Of a DNA stretch of 23,531 nt, positions 1-8,817 are shown piece after piece (position 1 is the stretch's first letter; each line of letters starts with the position of its first letter). A program made the translations under genes and the position numbers. Source of the stretch: an uncultured Gammaproteobacteria bacterium (GTDB lineage: Bacteria; Pseudomonadota; Gammaproteobacteria; Xanthomonadales; Xanthomonadaceae); contig CAMPGW010000043.1 of NCBI GenBank assembly GCA_946885735.1, positions 1 through 23,531 of the forward strand, given 5' to 3'. The notes under the pieces are model-generated. The model ran no database searches. It saw only the letters and a list, made by a program, of their open reading frames with translations, and was not told where the DNA came from.

Positions 1-347
1 CCGGCGAGATGGGCGAGCTCGGCATCGCGCCGCGGCACGCCCCGCTGATCACCCGGCTCAAGCCCGGCAAGCTGGTGCTGACCCTCGCCGACGGCGAACG
101 GCTCGACATCGTCGTGTCCGGCGGCATCCTCGAGGTGCAGCCGCAGGTCGTCACCATCCTGGCCGACACCGCGATCCGCGCCGAGAACATTGATGAGCTC
201 GCGGTGCAGAAGGCCAAGGAAGAGGCCGAGCGCGTGCTCGCCAACCGCGGCGAGGCGATGGAAATCGCCGAGGCGCAGGCCAAGCTCGCCGAGGCGATGG
301 CGCAGCTGCAGGCGCTCGAGCGCCTGCGCAAGAACCTCAAGCACTAG
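1..347 (+). CDS. atpC: ATP synthase F1 epsilon subunit, 5'-truncated by window edge
   Basis: Epsilon is the small central-stalk subunit of F1Fo ATP synthase. It couples rotor and catalytic head and can inhibit ATP hydrolysis through its C-terminal helices. The frame is already open at the window start (Gly-Glu precede the first Met at position 9), so the N-terminus lies outside the window. About 115 residues are visible. The stretch [19 protein letters not shown] is the typical end of the epsilon beta-sandwich, and the Ala/Glu/Lys-rich tail ([12 protein letters not shown]... to [10 protein letters not shown]) is the two-helix C-terminal domain. It ends with TAG at 345-347. As usual this would be the last gene of an atp operon, and glmU follows on the same strand after one inserted minus-strand gene. 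The Met at position 9 is internal and not the true start. Confidence 0.93.
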   Translation, partial: GEMGELGIAPRHAPLITRLKPGKLVLTLADGERLDIVVSGGILEVQPQVVTILADTAIRAENIDELAVQKAKEEAERVLANRGEAMEIAEAQAKLAEAMAQLQALERLRKNLKH

Positions 348-358
348 GCCTGCAGGCC
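347..358. repeat. 12-bp perfect palindrome at the atpC stop codon
   Basis: GGCCTGCAGGCC is perfectly self-complementary and begins at the last base of the atpC stop codon. It sits 15 bp before a second, stronger hairpin. It may contribute to 3'-end structure of the atp transcript. Short GC palindromes are also common by chance in DNA of this composition, so function is unproven. Confidence 0.3.
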
Positions 359-373
359 ATTTGCGAACCTGGA

Positions 374-394
374 ACGCCGGCCTCGTGCCGGCGT
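374..394. terminator. GC hairpin between convergent atpC and gtrA-like genes
   Basis: ACGCCGGC (374-381) pairs perfectly with GCCGGCGT (387-394) across a 5-base loop, giving an 8-bp stem in the 83-bp gap between two convergent genes. The position suits a bidirectional transcription end. No T-run follows on either strand, so it is not a canonical intrinsic terminator. It may work with Rho, or act as an mRNA 3'-end stabiliser. Confidence 0.4.
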
Positions 395-430
395 GCCCGC
401 ATCAGCGGCCAGCGCCGCGGCCGCGCCGGC

Positions 431-820
431 TCAGCGGAATACCCACTGCCGCCAGACCACGAAGCCGAGGGCCGCCAGCAAGGCCTCGACCACGGGCTTG
501 GCGAGCCAGGCCGCCTGCAGGTCGAAACGCCCGGCCACGGCCGAGACGAGCAGCGTGCTCAGCGCGGTCAACACCAGCCAGGCGATGACGAACCGGGCCA
601 GGTGTTCGCGATCCAGGCGCGGCCTTCCACCGGCGGCAAAGGTATAGCGACCGTTCAACCAGAAGCCGAGGCAGGCGCCGCTGACGCGTCCGGTCACGTT
701 CGCGGCGACCACGCCCATGCCCGCGTAGCTCAGGCCGACGAACACGGTCCAGTCGAGAAGCACCTGCGCGGCGCCGACCAGTACGAACATCAGCAGCTGG
801 TGCGCAAGCAGGCGAAACAT
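431..820 (-). CDS. GtrA-like family small membrane protein
   Basis: A 129-residue protein with four predicted membrane helices (about residues 6-26, 32-54, 73-95 and 104-123). The length, NGRYTF at the end of helix 2 and the C-terminal WRQWVFR match the GtrA/DPMS-flippase-like family. Characterised GtrA proteins are thought to help translocate undecaprenyl-phosphate-linked sugars across the inner membrane for O-antigen or cell-wall glycosylation. I chose the ATG at 818-820 because the frame upstream loses membrane character and would run into glmU; its ribosome binding site is weak. It is divergent from glmU (58-bp gap) and convergent with atpC. No GtrB-type partner is adjacent, so the carried sugar is unknown. 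The glycosyltransferase/Glf operon at 6279-11024 is a possible but unproven link. Confidence 0.8.
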   Translation of the reverse strand: MFRLLAHQLLMFVLVGAAQVLLDWTVFVGLSYAGMGVVAANVTGRVSGACLGFWLNGRYTFAAGGRPRLDREHLARFVIAWLVLTALSTLLVSAVAGRFDLQAAWLAKPVVEALLAALGFVVWRQWVFR

Positions 821-878
821 GCGGCATGCTAGCAGCCCACGGCGTTCGCGCCGAGGCCCACCGATGCAGGATGCAACC

Positions 879-2258
879 ATGACCGATTCGAGCCACGCCC
901 GACCCTTGCATGTGATCATCCTCGCCGCCGGCGAGGGCAAGCGGATGAAGTCCGCGCGGCCCAAGGTGCTGCAGCCGATCGCCGGGCGCCCGATGCTCGG
1001 GCGCGTCGTGGACGTGGCGCGGGCGCTTGGCGCAGAGGCGATCCACGTCGTCCACGGCCATGGCGGGGACCAGGTGCGCGAAGCCTTCGCGGCCGAGGCC
1101 GACCTGCGATGGGCCGAGCAGGCGCGCCAGCTCGGGACGGGGCACGCGGTGCAGCAGGCGATGCCCGCCGTGCCCGACGAAGGTCACGTGCTCGTCCTGT
1201 ATGCCGACGTGCCGTTGATCCGCACGGAGTCCCTGCGCGCGCTTCTGGAGGCGCCCGGCGCGCTCGCGGTGCTCGCTGCCGAGCCTGCGGACCCGACCGG
1301 CTACGGGCGCCTGCTGCTCGACGGCAACGGCCGCGTGCGCGCGATCGTCGAGCACAAGGACGCCGACCCGGCCCAGCGCGCGATCCGAATCATCAACACC
1401 GGCATCATTGCCGCCGATGCGCACGCGTTGCGCGACTGGCTCTCGCGCCTGCGCACCGACAACGCGCAGGGCGAGTACTACCTGACCGACGTGTTCGCGA
1501 TGGCCGCCGAGGCCGGACAGGAAGCGGCCGTGGTCCGCGTCGGCGATGCCGTCGAGACCGAAGGCGCGAACGACGCCTGGCAACTGGCCGCACTCGAGCG
1601 CGCATGGCAACGGCGCGCGGCGCAGGAGCTCGCCCTGCAGGGCGTGCGCTTCGCCGACCCGGCGCGCTTCGATTTGCGCGGCCGCGTGCAGGCTGGGCGC
1701 GACGTCGAGATCGACGTGGACGTGGTGCTCGAAGGCGAGGTCGAGCTGGGCGACGGCGTTCGCATCGGGCCCTTCTGCCGCTTGCGCAACGTGCGCATCG
1801 GCGCCGGGACGGTCGTGCAGGCGCATTGCGACATCGAAGGCGCACAGGTGGCCGCGGACTGCACGATCGGCCCGTTCGCCCGCCTGCGCCCCGGGACCGA
1901 GCTGGCCGAGGGCGTGCACGTCGGCAACTTCGTCGAGACCAAGAAGGCGCGCCTCGGTCCCGGCTCGAAGGCCAACCACCTCAGCTACCTCGGCGATGCG
2001 CGCATCGGCGCCAAGGTCAACATCGGCGCGGGAACGATCACCTGCAACTATGACGGTGCCAACAAGTCGGAGACGGTGATCGGTGATGGCGCCTTCATCG
2101 GCTCCAATACCTCGCTGGTGGCGCCCGTCAGCATCGGCGCGCGGGCGACCATCGGTGCCGGCTCGGTGATCACCAGGGATGCGCCCGAGGGCCAGCTCAC
2201 CCTCGCCCGCGGTCGCCAGGCCACCATCGAAGGCTGGAAGCGCCCCACCAAGCGCTGA
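879..2258 (+). CDS. glmU: Bifunctional UDP-N-acetylglucosamine pyrophosphorylase / glucosamine-1-phosphate N-acetyltransferase
   Basis: GlmU acetylates glucosamine-1-phosphate and then joins GlcNAc-1-P to UTP, producing UDP-GlcNAc for peptidoglycan and LPS in the cytoplasm. The 459-residue length matches the family. The N-terminal uridyltransferase carries the nucleotide-binding signature [17 protein letters not shown] (about residues 15-31). The C-terminal half is a left-handed beta-helix of hexapeptide repeats, with NHLSYLGD (His about 367, the expected catalytic base) followed by [13 protein letters not shown] chose ATG 879 because an AGGA lies 8 bp upstream and the protein then begins shortly before the first beta strand; an in-frame ATG at 864 is a weaker alternative. 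It probably follows atpC as in other gammaproteobacteria. Its stop lies only 3 bp from the convergent galK stop. Confidence 0.97.
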   Translation: MTDSSHARPLHVIILAAGEGKRMKSARPKVLQPIAGRPMLGRVVDVARALGAEAIHVVHGHGGDQVREAFAAEADLRWAEQARQLGTGHAVQQAMPAVPDEGHVLVLYADVPLIRTESLRALLEAPGALAVLAAEPADPTGYGRLLLDGNGRVRAIVEHKDADPAQRAIRIINTGIIAADAHALRDWLSRLRTDNAQGEYYLTDVFAMAAEAGQEAAVVRVGDAVETEGANDAWQLAALERAWQRRAAQELALQGVRFADPARFDLRGRVQAGRDVEIDVDVVLEGEVELGDGVRIGPFCRLRNVRIGAGTVVQAHCDIEGAQVAADCTIGPFARLRPGTELAEGVHVGNFVETKKARLGPGSKANHLSYLGDARIGAKVNIGAGTITCNYDGANKSETVIGDGAFIGSNTSLVAPVSIGARATIGAGSVITRDAPEGQLTLARGRQATIEGWKRPTKR

Positions 2259-2261
2259 CGG

Positions 2262-3335
2262 CTAGACCGGCACCAATCGCCGGCCCTGATGGCCGAGGCG
2301 TGCGTAGGCGACCAGCACTGCCTGCGCGACCTGGCCGGCGCCGCCGTCGCGGCACAGCGCCACGCAGGCGCCCCCGAAGCCGGCGCCGGTAAGCTTCGCG
2401 CCGTGCACGTCCGGATGCGATTGCAGGGCGTCGACGAGGGCATCGAGCGGCGGCACCGACACCTCGTAGAGATCTCGCAAGCTGGCATGCGAGGCGTTCA
2501 TCAGTGCGCCGAAGCCGGACGCGGTCGTCGCGAGCGAGCCCACCACGCGTGCGTTCTCCTCGAGCACGTGACGGCAGCGCCTCGAATACGGGTCGGGCAA
2601 GCGCTCCCAGTCGCCGACCTTCGCGTCACGCAGCGAATCCAGCCCGAGCAGGCGCGCGGCTTGCGCGCACTCCTCGCGCCGCTGGTTGTAGGCGCTCGCC
2701 TGCAGGCTGCGCGGCAGGCCCGAGTCGAGCACCAGCAACTGCGTGGCCGGCGGCAGCGGCAACAGGCGGCGTTCCAGGCTGCGGGTGTCGAGGAACAACA
2801 TCATGCCCTCGCGACCCAGGCTCGAGGCCATCTGGTCCATGATCCCGCACGCCACGCCCGCGTAGCCAACCTCGGCACGCTGCGCAAGCAGCGCGATCTG
2901 CTCATCATCCAGCGGGAGCTCGCGCCATTCCCGCAACGCGCGCAGCAGGCCCACTTCGAGCGCCGCGCTGGAGGACAGTCCCATGCCCATCGGCACCGAG
3001 TCGGCCACGTGCACCCGCAGCGCCGGGATGCGCTGGTGTCGTTCGGCGAGCACGCACAGGCAGCCGTGGACGTACTGTGCGAAGTGCTCCCGCGGCGCTT
3101 CGTCCAGGGTGAAGCGCGCACGCTGGCCCAACGCGGCGGAATGCACCTCCACCCCCGCGTCGGCAGGTCCCACCGCCACGAAGGTGTGCTGCGAGATGGT
3201 GGTGGGAAGCACGAGGCCGTCGTTGTAGTCGGTATGTTCGCCCAGCAGGTTCACCCGCCCGGGAGCGCCGGCGACGGCCTCGGGAGGCAGGCCGAACGCT
3301 TGCTCGAAGCCAAGGCGCGCCTGCTCGGCGCTCAT
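2262..3335 (-). CDS. galK: Galactokinase
   Basis: Phosphorylates alpha-D-galactose at O1 with ATP, the first committed step of the Leloir pathway, in the cytoplasm. The protein has 357 residues, near the usual length. GHMP-kinase features are all present: the galactokinase signature GRVNLLGEHTDYNDG (residues 26-40), the ATP-binding loop PMGMGLSSSAA (115-125), CGIMDQMAS with the probable catalytic Asp167, and a C-terminal KLTGAGFGGACVAL glycine-rich motif. Its ATG overlaps the galT stop codon in an ATGA arrangement (3332-3335), so the two are very likely translationally coupled. It is the last gene of the GH2-galT-galK operon and ends 3 bp from the glmU stop, with no room for a separate terminator. 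Confidence 0.97.
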   Translation of the reverse strand: MSAEQARLGFEQAFGLPPEAVAGAPGRVNLLGEHTDYNDGLVLPTTISQHTFVAVGPADAGVEVHSAALGQRARFTLDEAPREHFAQYVHGCLCVLAERHQRIPALRVHVADSVPMGMGLSSSAALEVGLLRALREWRELPLDDEQIALLAQRAEVGYAGVACGIMDQMASSLGREGMMLFLDTRSLERRLLPLPPATQLLVLDSGLPRSLQASAYNQRREECAQAARLLGLDSLRDAKVGDWERLPDPYSRRCRHVLEENARVVGSLATTASGFGALMNASHASLRDLYEVSVPPLDALVDALQSHPDVHGAKLTGAGFGGACVALCRDGGAGQVAQAVLVAYARLGHQGRRLVPV

Positions 3336-4423
3336 GGCGGCTCCAGGTTGACCCGCACCTGCCGCAGCTCGTGCGCGCTACGCTCCGGCAGCGTGTCCAT
3401 CGCGAACCATCCGGCCGCCAGTTCGGTGCCGGCGAGATACTTGAGGCGATCGCGCGTGCGGTAGGGCGGATACAGCTCGGCGTGCAGGTGCGCTTCCGGG
3501 TGCGCCTGTCCGTCGCAGGCGGCGCCGTACCAGGCCATCAGGTAGGGGAGCGGGCGATCCCAGAGTCCGTCGTACTGCAGCAGCACGGTCTTCAGCGCGC
3601 GCGCCAGGTCGGCGCGCTGCGCCGGCGACAGCGACGCGAAATGCGGCACCGCCCGCCGCGGCGCGACCCAGGCCTCGTAAGGATAGCGGGCGCAAGCCGG
3701 AACGAAGGCGACGGCATGCTCACCGAGGTAGAGGATGCGCTGGCCGTCGGCGATCTCGTCGGCAAGCATGGCCTCGAGCGGGCCACGGCCGTGCAGGCGC
3801 AGGTACTCGCGGGCCGTGTCCTGCATGCGCGCCGGCACCGGCGGCACCTGCGGATAGGCATACAGCTGGCCGTGCGGATGGTGCAGGGTCACGCCGACCT
3901 CGGCGCCGCGGTTCTCGAAGGGCAGTACGTAGTCGATCCCCGGCAGCGCGCCGAGCGCTTCGCAGCGATCGGCCCAGACCTGCAGCAGCAACTCGATGCG
4001 CGCGAGCGGCAGCGCGCCCAGCGAGGTCGTCGCATCCTGGGTGAACACCACGACCTCGCACTTGCCGGTGCCGGGGGCGGTGGGCACGATGCTTTCCGGC
4101 GGCGTCCCCGCATCGAGTGCCAGCGACGGGAAGCGGTTGTCGAACACCGCCACCTGCCAGTCGCCGGTCGGCAGTTCGGTGGGATGCGCCGGATCGCGCG
4201 TCACCGCCAACGGGTTGTATTCGGGCGGCGGCAGGAAGGTGCGGTCCTGGCGGTAGGCCGCGTAGGTGATCCATTCGCCGCGCAGTGGATGCCAGCGCAG
4301 GTGCGGCCGTCCCGGCAGCGCTTCGGAGAAGGGGCTGGGTGCGGCCCCGAGATCCGCCATCGGCGCATCGGCATAGAGCCACAGCTTGCGGCCATCGGGC
4401 TTGGCCAGCTCGACGCGATGCAT
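3332..4423 (-). CDS. galT: Galactose-1-phosphate uridylyltransferase
   Basis: Transfers UMP from UDP-glucose to galactose-1-phosphate, giving UDP-galactose and glucose-1-phosphate through a uridylyl-histidine intermediate. It has 363 residues. The active-site motif HPHGQ lies at 182-186, with His184 the expected nucleophile, and the histidine-bearing stretch EAHLHAELYPPYR near the C-terminus matches the family. The start is ATG 4421-4423, whose A is also the last base of the upstream GH2 TGA stop (TGATG). The same frame stays open far upstream to about 5911, but that extension is an off-frame reading of the GH2 gene, not a fused domain. galK follows with a 4-bp overlap. Confidence 0.96.
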   Translation of the reverse strand: MHRVELAKPDGRKLWLYADAPMADLGAAPSPFSEALPGRPHLRWHPLRGEWITYAAYRQDRTFLPPPEYNPLAVTRDPAHPTELPTGDWQVAVFDNRFPSLALDAGTPPESIVPTAPGTGKCEVVVFTQDATTSLGALPLARIELLLQVWADRCEALGALPGIDYVLPFENRGAEVGVTLHHPHGQLYAYPQVPPVPARMQDTAREYLRLHGRGPLEAMLADEIADGQRILYLGEHAVAFVPACARYPYEAWVAPRRAVPHFASLSPAQRADLARALKTVLLQYDGLWDRPLPYLMAWYGAACDGQAHPEAHLHAELYPPYRTRDRLKYLAGTELAAGWFAMDTLPERSAHELRQVRVNLEPP

Positions 4424-6198
4424 CAGACGCCTCCCGGGATGTGCAGGCGCGAGATGGCGGTCGCCGCGGCGATGCGCTCGAGCGGAATCTTCGGCGTGCG
4501 GTCGGCGTGCAGCAGGCCGTTGGCCTCCTGGAAAGTGTCGGCGAACTGCGTGTAGCAGTAGCCGCTGAACAGCGGCGTCGTGCTCACCGCTTCGATCAAC
4601 GCATGGAACTTGCAGGCGAAGTCCTCGTCGCCACTGGCGGTGGAGTAGCCCCATTCCTTGCTCTCCGGTGGCTTGGCGTAGGCGATGCCGCCGAACTCGG
4701 TGAGCACGATCGGCTGGCCGCGGTGCGGATAGCCGTCGAGCGTGAGGATCCTCCCGCCCGGGCGGCGGCGGTCGAACAACTGCTGGGTATTGGTCTCCTG
4801 CCCGTAGCGCTGGCGCAGGTGCTCGACGTTGGCGTCGTAGTCGTGGATGCCGATGATGTCGGTCGCGCTCGATTCCCATCCGTCGTTGCCGATCACCGGA
4901 CGCGTCGGGTCCATGGTCTTGGTCAGGTGGTAGAGCGCCTCGACCGCGTGGCGATGCGCACTGATCGAGGTCAGCTCGGGCACGCCCCAGCTTTCGTTGA
5001 ACGGCACCCAGACCACCACGCAGGGATGGCTGAAGTCGCGTTCGATCACCTCGATCCATTCGCGCACCAGCCGGCTGATCGAGGTGCGCGTGAAACGATA
5101 GGCCGACGGCATCTCCTCCCACACCAGCAGGCCGAGCACGTCGGCCCAGTACAGGTAGCGCGGGCACTCGATCTTCTGGTGCTTGCGCACGCCGTTGAAG
5201 CCCATCGCCTTGGCCAGCTCGACGTCGCGGCGCAGGGCATCGTCGTCGGGCGCGGCCAGCAGTGTGTCCGGCCAGTAGCCCTGGTCGAGCACCAGCTTGA
5301 GCAGGTAGGGGCGGCCATTGAGCATGATGCGGTCGCGCGAGATCGTCACCGACCTCAGGGCGGTGTACGAGCGCAGATCGTCGATGAGTTCGTCGCCGCG
5401 GAACAGGCGCACCTGCGCGTCCAGCAACTGCGGCCGTTCCGGGCTCCACAGCAGTTCGTTGCGGAAGTCGTCGATGCCCGGGTCGGAGAGGATGATGCGC
5501 CGGTCGACCTCGCCATCGATCACCGCGTAGCGGTCGCAGGCGAGCAGGCGCTCGTTGTGCCACAGCCGCACTTCCGCGGAAAGGTCGGGCGCGGGGTCGC
5601 CGCCGATCCGCATCTCCAGACTGATCGCGAAGCCCTCGACATGCGGGGTCCAGCGCAGGTGCTCGACGAAGGTACGCTCCAGCCGCTCGATCCATACGCC
5701 TTGCCAGATGCCGGTGGTGCGCGGATACCAGATCGAATGCGGTTCGAGCTGCCAGTCCTGCTTGCCACGCGGCTTGGTGAGTTCGTGCGGATCGTCCTCG
5801 ACGAAGACCTCCACGCGCTGCGGGCCCTGCGCCACCAGCGCGTCGGTGATGTCGGCGCAGAAGGGCGTGTGCCCACCCTCGTGGCTGGCCACCTGCACGC
5901 CATTCACCCACACCCGCGCCGCGTAATCGACGGCGCCGAAGTGCAGGATGACGCGGCCGCCGGCGGCCTCGGCCTCGAACTCGCGGCGGTACCAGCAGGC
6001 GCGGTGGAAGCCGCGATCACCGATGCCGCTGGCTTGCGATTCCGGCGGGAACGGCACGCGGATGCGCAGCGGCCAATGCTCGATCTCGGCGGGGTCGCGG
6101 AAGCGAAGTTCGTCGTCGAACAGGAAGTCCCACTCGCCGTCCAGGCTCTGCCACTGCGGCCGCTGCAACTGCGGGCGGGGGTAAGCGGCTGCTGCCAT
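4423..6198 (-). CDS. Glycoside hydrolase family 2 protein, probable cytoplasmic beta-galactosidase
   Basis: A 591-residue retaining glycosidase of the GH2 clan. It has an N-terminal sugar-binding jelly roll (about 15-180, including SLDGEWDF and the GIWQGVWIE motif), an immunoglobulin-like domain (about 182-285) and a TIM barrel (about 286-580). Expected catalytic residues are present: acid/base Glu402 in VPFNESWG and nucleophile Glu501 in LTEFGG. There is no signal peptide, so it should act in the cytoplasm on an imported beta-glycoside. The start ATG has GGAGCG upstream. It is the first gene of an operon with galT (1-bp overlap) and galK, which points to a galactose-releasing activity. The family also includes beta-glucuronidases and beta-mannosidases, and sequence alone does not settle the substrate. 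No sugar transporter is in the window. Confidence 0.88.
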   Translation of the reverse strand: MAAAAYPRPQLQRPQWQSLDGEWDFLFDDELRFRDPAEIEHWPLRIRVPFPPESQASGIGDRGFHRACWYRREFEAEAAGGRVILHFGAVDYAARVWVNGVQVASHEGGHTPFCADITDALVAQGPQRVEVFVEDDPHELTKPRGKQDWQLEPHSIWYPRTTGIWQGVWIERLERTFVEHLRWTPHVEGFAISLEMRIGGDPAPDLSAEVRLWHNERLLACDRYAVIDGEVDRRIILSDPGIDDFRNELLWSPERPQLLDAQVRLFRGDELIDDLRSYTALRSVTISRDRIMLNGRPYLLKLVLDQGYWPDTLLAAPDDDALRRDVELAKAMGFNGVRKHQKIECPRYLYWADVLGLLVWEEMPSAYRFTRTSISRLVREWIEVIERDFSHPCVVVWVPFNESWGVPELTSISAHRHAVEALYHLTKTMDPTRPVIGNDGWESSATDIIGIHDYDANVEHLRQRYGQETNTQQLFDRRRPGGRILTLDGYPHRGQPIVLTEFGGIAYAKPPESKEWGYSTASGDEDFACKFHALIEAVSTTPLFSGYCYTQFADTFQEANGLLHADRTPKIPLERIAAATAISRLHIPGGV

Positions 6199-6278
6199 GC
6201 GCGACGCTCCATGTCGTTAAGGCGTGGTCACTGGTAGCGCAGGCAAGGTATGCCGGACAGGCCCACACGAGAGGCACC
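6199..6278. promoter_or_regulatory. Divergent promoter region between the gal operon and the glycosyltransferase operon
   Basis: These 80 bp separate the start codons of the minus-strand GH2-galT-galK operon and the plus-strand glycosyltransferase-glf operon, so both promoters should be here or just inside the genes. Ribosome-binding-like sequences are visible on both sides (GGAGCG for GH2, GAGAGG for the glycosyltransferase). A poor plus-strand pair, TGGTCA (6225-6230) and TATGCC (6249-6254) with an 18-bp spacer, is the best I see. I find no clear operator. Shared regulation of the two operons is plausible from the arrangement only. Confidence 0.35.
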
Positions 6279-7583
6279 ATGACTCCGAATACCGATGAGC
6301 TGGCGAACAGCACCCGTTCCGATTCAATCGGGGTGCAGGCAAAACTGCAAGACCGCGCGACCTCGCCACTTCACGGGGAGTCAGCGACCGTATCGTCACA
6401 CCGACGTCGGGGCGAAGCGGCGGCGAAGCTGTCGGTGGTCGCCGGTGGACGCGAGGACGAGTGGCTGCAGCGCTTCCCGCTCATCGTCCACTCGCACCTG
6501 CGCTGGGACTTCGTCTGGCAGCGGCCGCAGCAGATCCTCTCGCGCCTGGCACGCAGCCACCCGATCCTGTTCATCGAGGAGCCGGTCGGCGCCGACGACG
6601 CCGGGCTCGACATCTCCGAACCGCATGCGAACGTGGTCCGCGTCGTGCCGCGCCTGGCCGGCCAGGACATGGCCGATGCCGACGCGCAGGCCCGGGCGAT
6701 ACTGCCGCTGCTGGAGGCCGCGCTCGCCGCGCATCCGCTGCTGGCGGGCCGGTTCGAACAGCCGGTGCAGTGGTTCTATTCGCCCATGACCGCGCCGGTG
6801 CTGCTCGGCCAGTTCGGCGCCCGCGGCGTGGTCTATGACTGCATGGACGAGCTGGCGAACTTCCGTTTCGCGCCGCCCGACATCAGCGCCCGGGAGCGCT
6901 TCCTGCTGTCGAAGGCGGACGTGGTGTTCACCGGCGGCTACCAGCTGTTCGAGTCGAAGTCGAAGTCGCATGGCAACGTGCACTTCTTCGGCTGCGGCGT
7001 CGATGTGGAGCACTTCGGCCGCGCCCGCGATCCATCGCAGCCGGCGTCGGAAGCGCTCGAGGGCCTGCCGCGTCCCGTGCTCGGCTATTTCGGCGTCATC
7101 GATGAACGCCTGGACTACGAACTGATCGCCTGCCTGGCCGAGCGCTTCCCGGAGGCCACGGTCGCGATGGCGGGGCCGGTGGTCAAGGTCGATCCCGGGC
7201 AACTGCCGGCGCATTCCAATATCCGCTGGCTGGGGCAGCGCGCGTACGAGGAACTGCCCGCGCTGGTGAAGGGCTTCGATGTCTGCCTGATGCCCTTCGC
7301 CCTCAACGACGCGACGCGCTACATCAATCCGACCAAGACCCTGGAGTACCTGTCCTCCGGCAAGCCGGTGGTGTCGACGGCGGTGGCCGATGTGGTGCGC
7401 AACTTCGGCGATGTCGTTGCGGTCGCGCGCGATGCCGACGACTTCGCCGCGGCGGTCGCGAGCAGCCTGCAGGCGGCCGATCCCGAGCGCAGCGCGCGCG
7501 GCATCGCCCGCGCCGAAGCCGCGACCTGGGACGCCACCGTCGCCGCCATGCGCGGCCACGTCCAGGCCGGGGTGCGCGCGTGA
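6279..7583 (+). CDS. Glycosyltransferase, GT-B fold (GT1/GT4-like)
   Basis: A 434-residue cytoplasmic glycosyltransferase that should add a sugar from a nucleotide donor to a glycan or lipid carrier. The N-terminal Rossmann half begins near residue 66 (FPLIVHSHLRWDFVWQRPQQILSRLA, typical of a TuaH-like group). The C-terminal donor-binding half carries TRYINPTKTLEYLSSGKPVVST (about 346-367). Residues 1-60 are low-complexity and look unconserved. I still prefer ATG 6279 because GAGAGG lies just upstream and no in-frame ATG occurs before the conserved core. glf follows after 25 bp. The partner gene suggests a galactofuranosyl or galactose-related transferase, but donor and acceptor cannot be read from the sequence. 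Confidence 0.85.
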   Translation: MTPNTDELANSTRSDSIGVQAKLQDRATSPLHGESATVSSHRRRGEAAAKLSVVAGGREDEWLQRFPLIVHSHLRWDFVWQRPQQILSRLARSHPILFIEEPVGADDAGLDISEPHANVVRVVPRLAGQDMADADAQARAILPLLEAALAAHPLLAGRFEQPVQWFYSPMTAPVLLGQFGARGVVYDCMDELANFRFAPPDISARERFLLSKADVVFTGGYQLFESKSKSHGNVHFFGCGVDVEHFGRARDPSQPASEALEGLPRPVLGYFGVIDERLDYELIACLAERFPEATVAMAGPVVKVDPGQLPAHSNIRWLGQRAYEELPALVKGFDVCLMPFALNDATRYINPTKTLEYLSSGKPVVSTAVADVVRNFGDVVAVARDADDFAAAVASSLQAADPERSARGIARAEAATWDATVAAMRGHVQAGVRA

Positions 7584-7608
7584 GCCGGGCGGTCGCCGGG
7601 GCGGGGGC

Positions 7609-8816
<1,208 letters not shown>

Positions 8817-8817
<1 letters not shown>

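Noticed and set aside
402..1979. 525-residue minus-strand open frame opposite glmU
   Set aside because: It covers glmU in antisense and also crosses the GtrA-like gene in another frame. glmU is beyond doubt and the antisense translation is featureless.
3332..5911. A continuous 859-residue minus-strand frame that looks like a long N-terminal extension of galT
   Set aside because: Only the last 363 residues match GalT. The first part overlaps the GH2 gene in another frame, is Arg/Ala/Pro-rich and has no domain, while the GH2 frame has clear motifs.
4285..6237. 650-residue plus-strand open frame opposite the GH2 gene
   Set aside because: Antisense to a gene with intact GH2 catalytic motifs; its translation has no domain character.
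6249..6254. TATGCC as a -10 element for the glycosyltransferase operon
   Set aside because: Only three of six consensus positions match and the paired -35 is poor.
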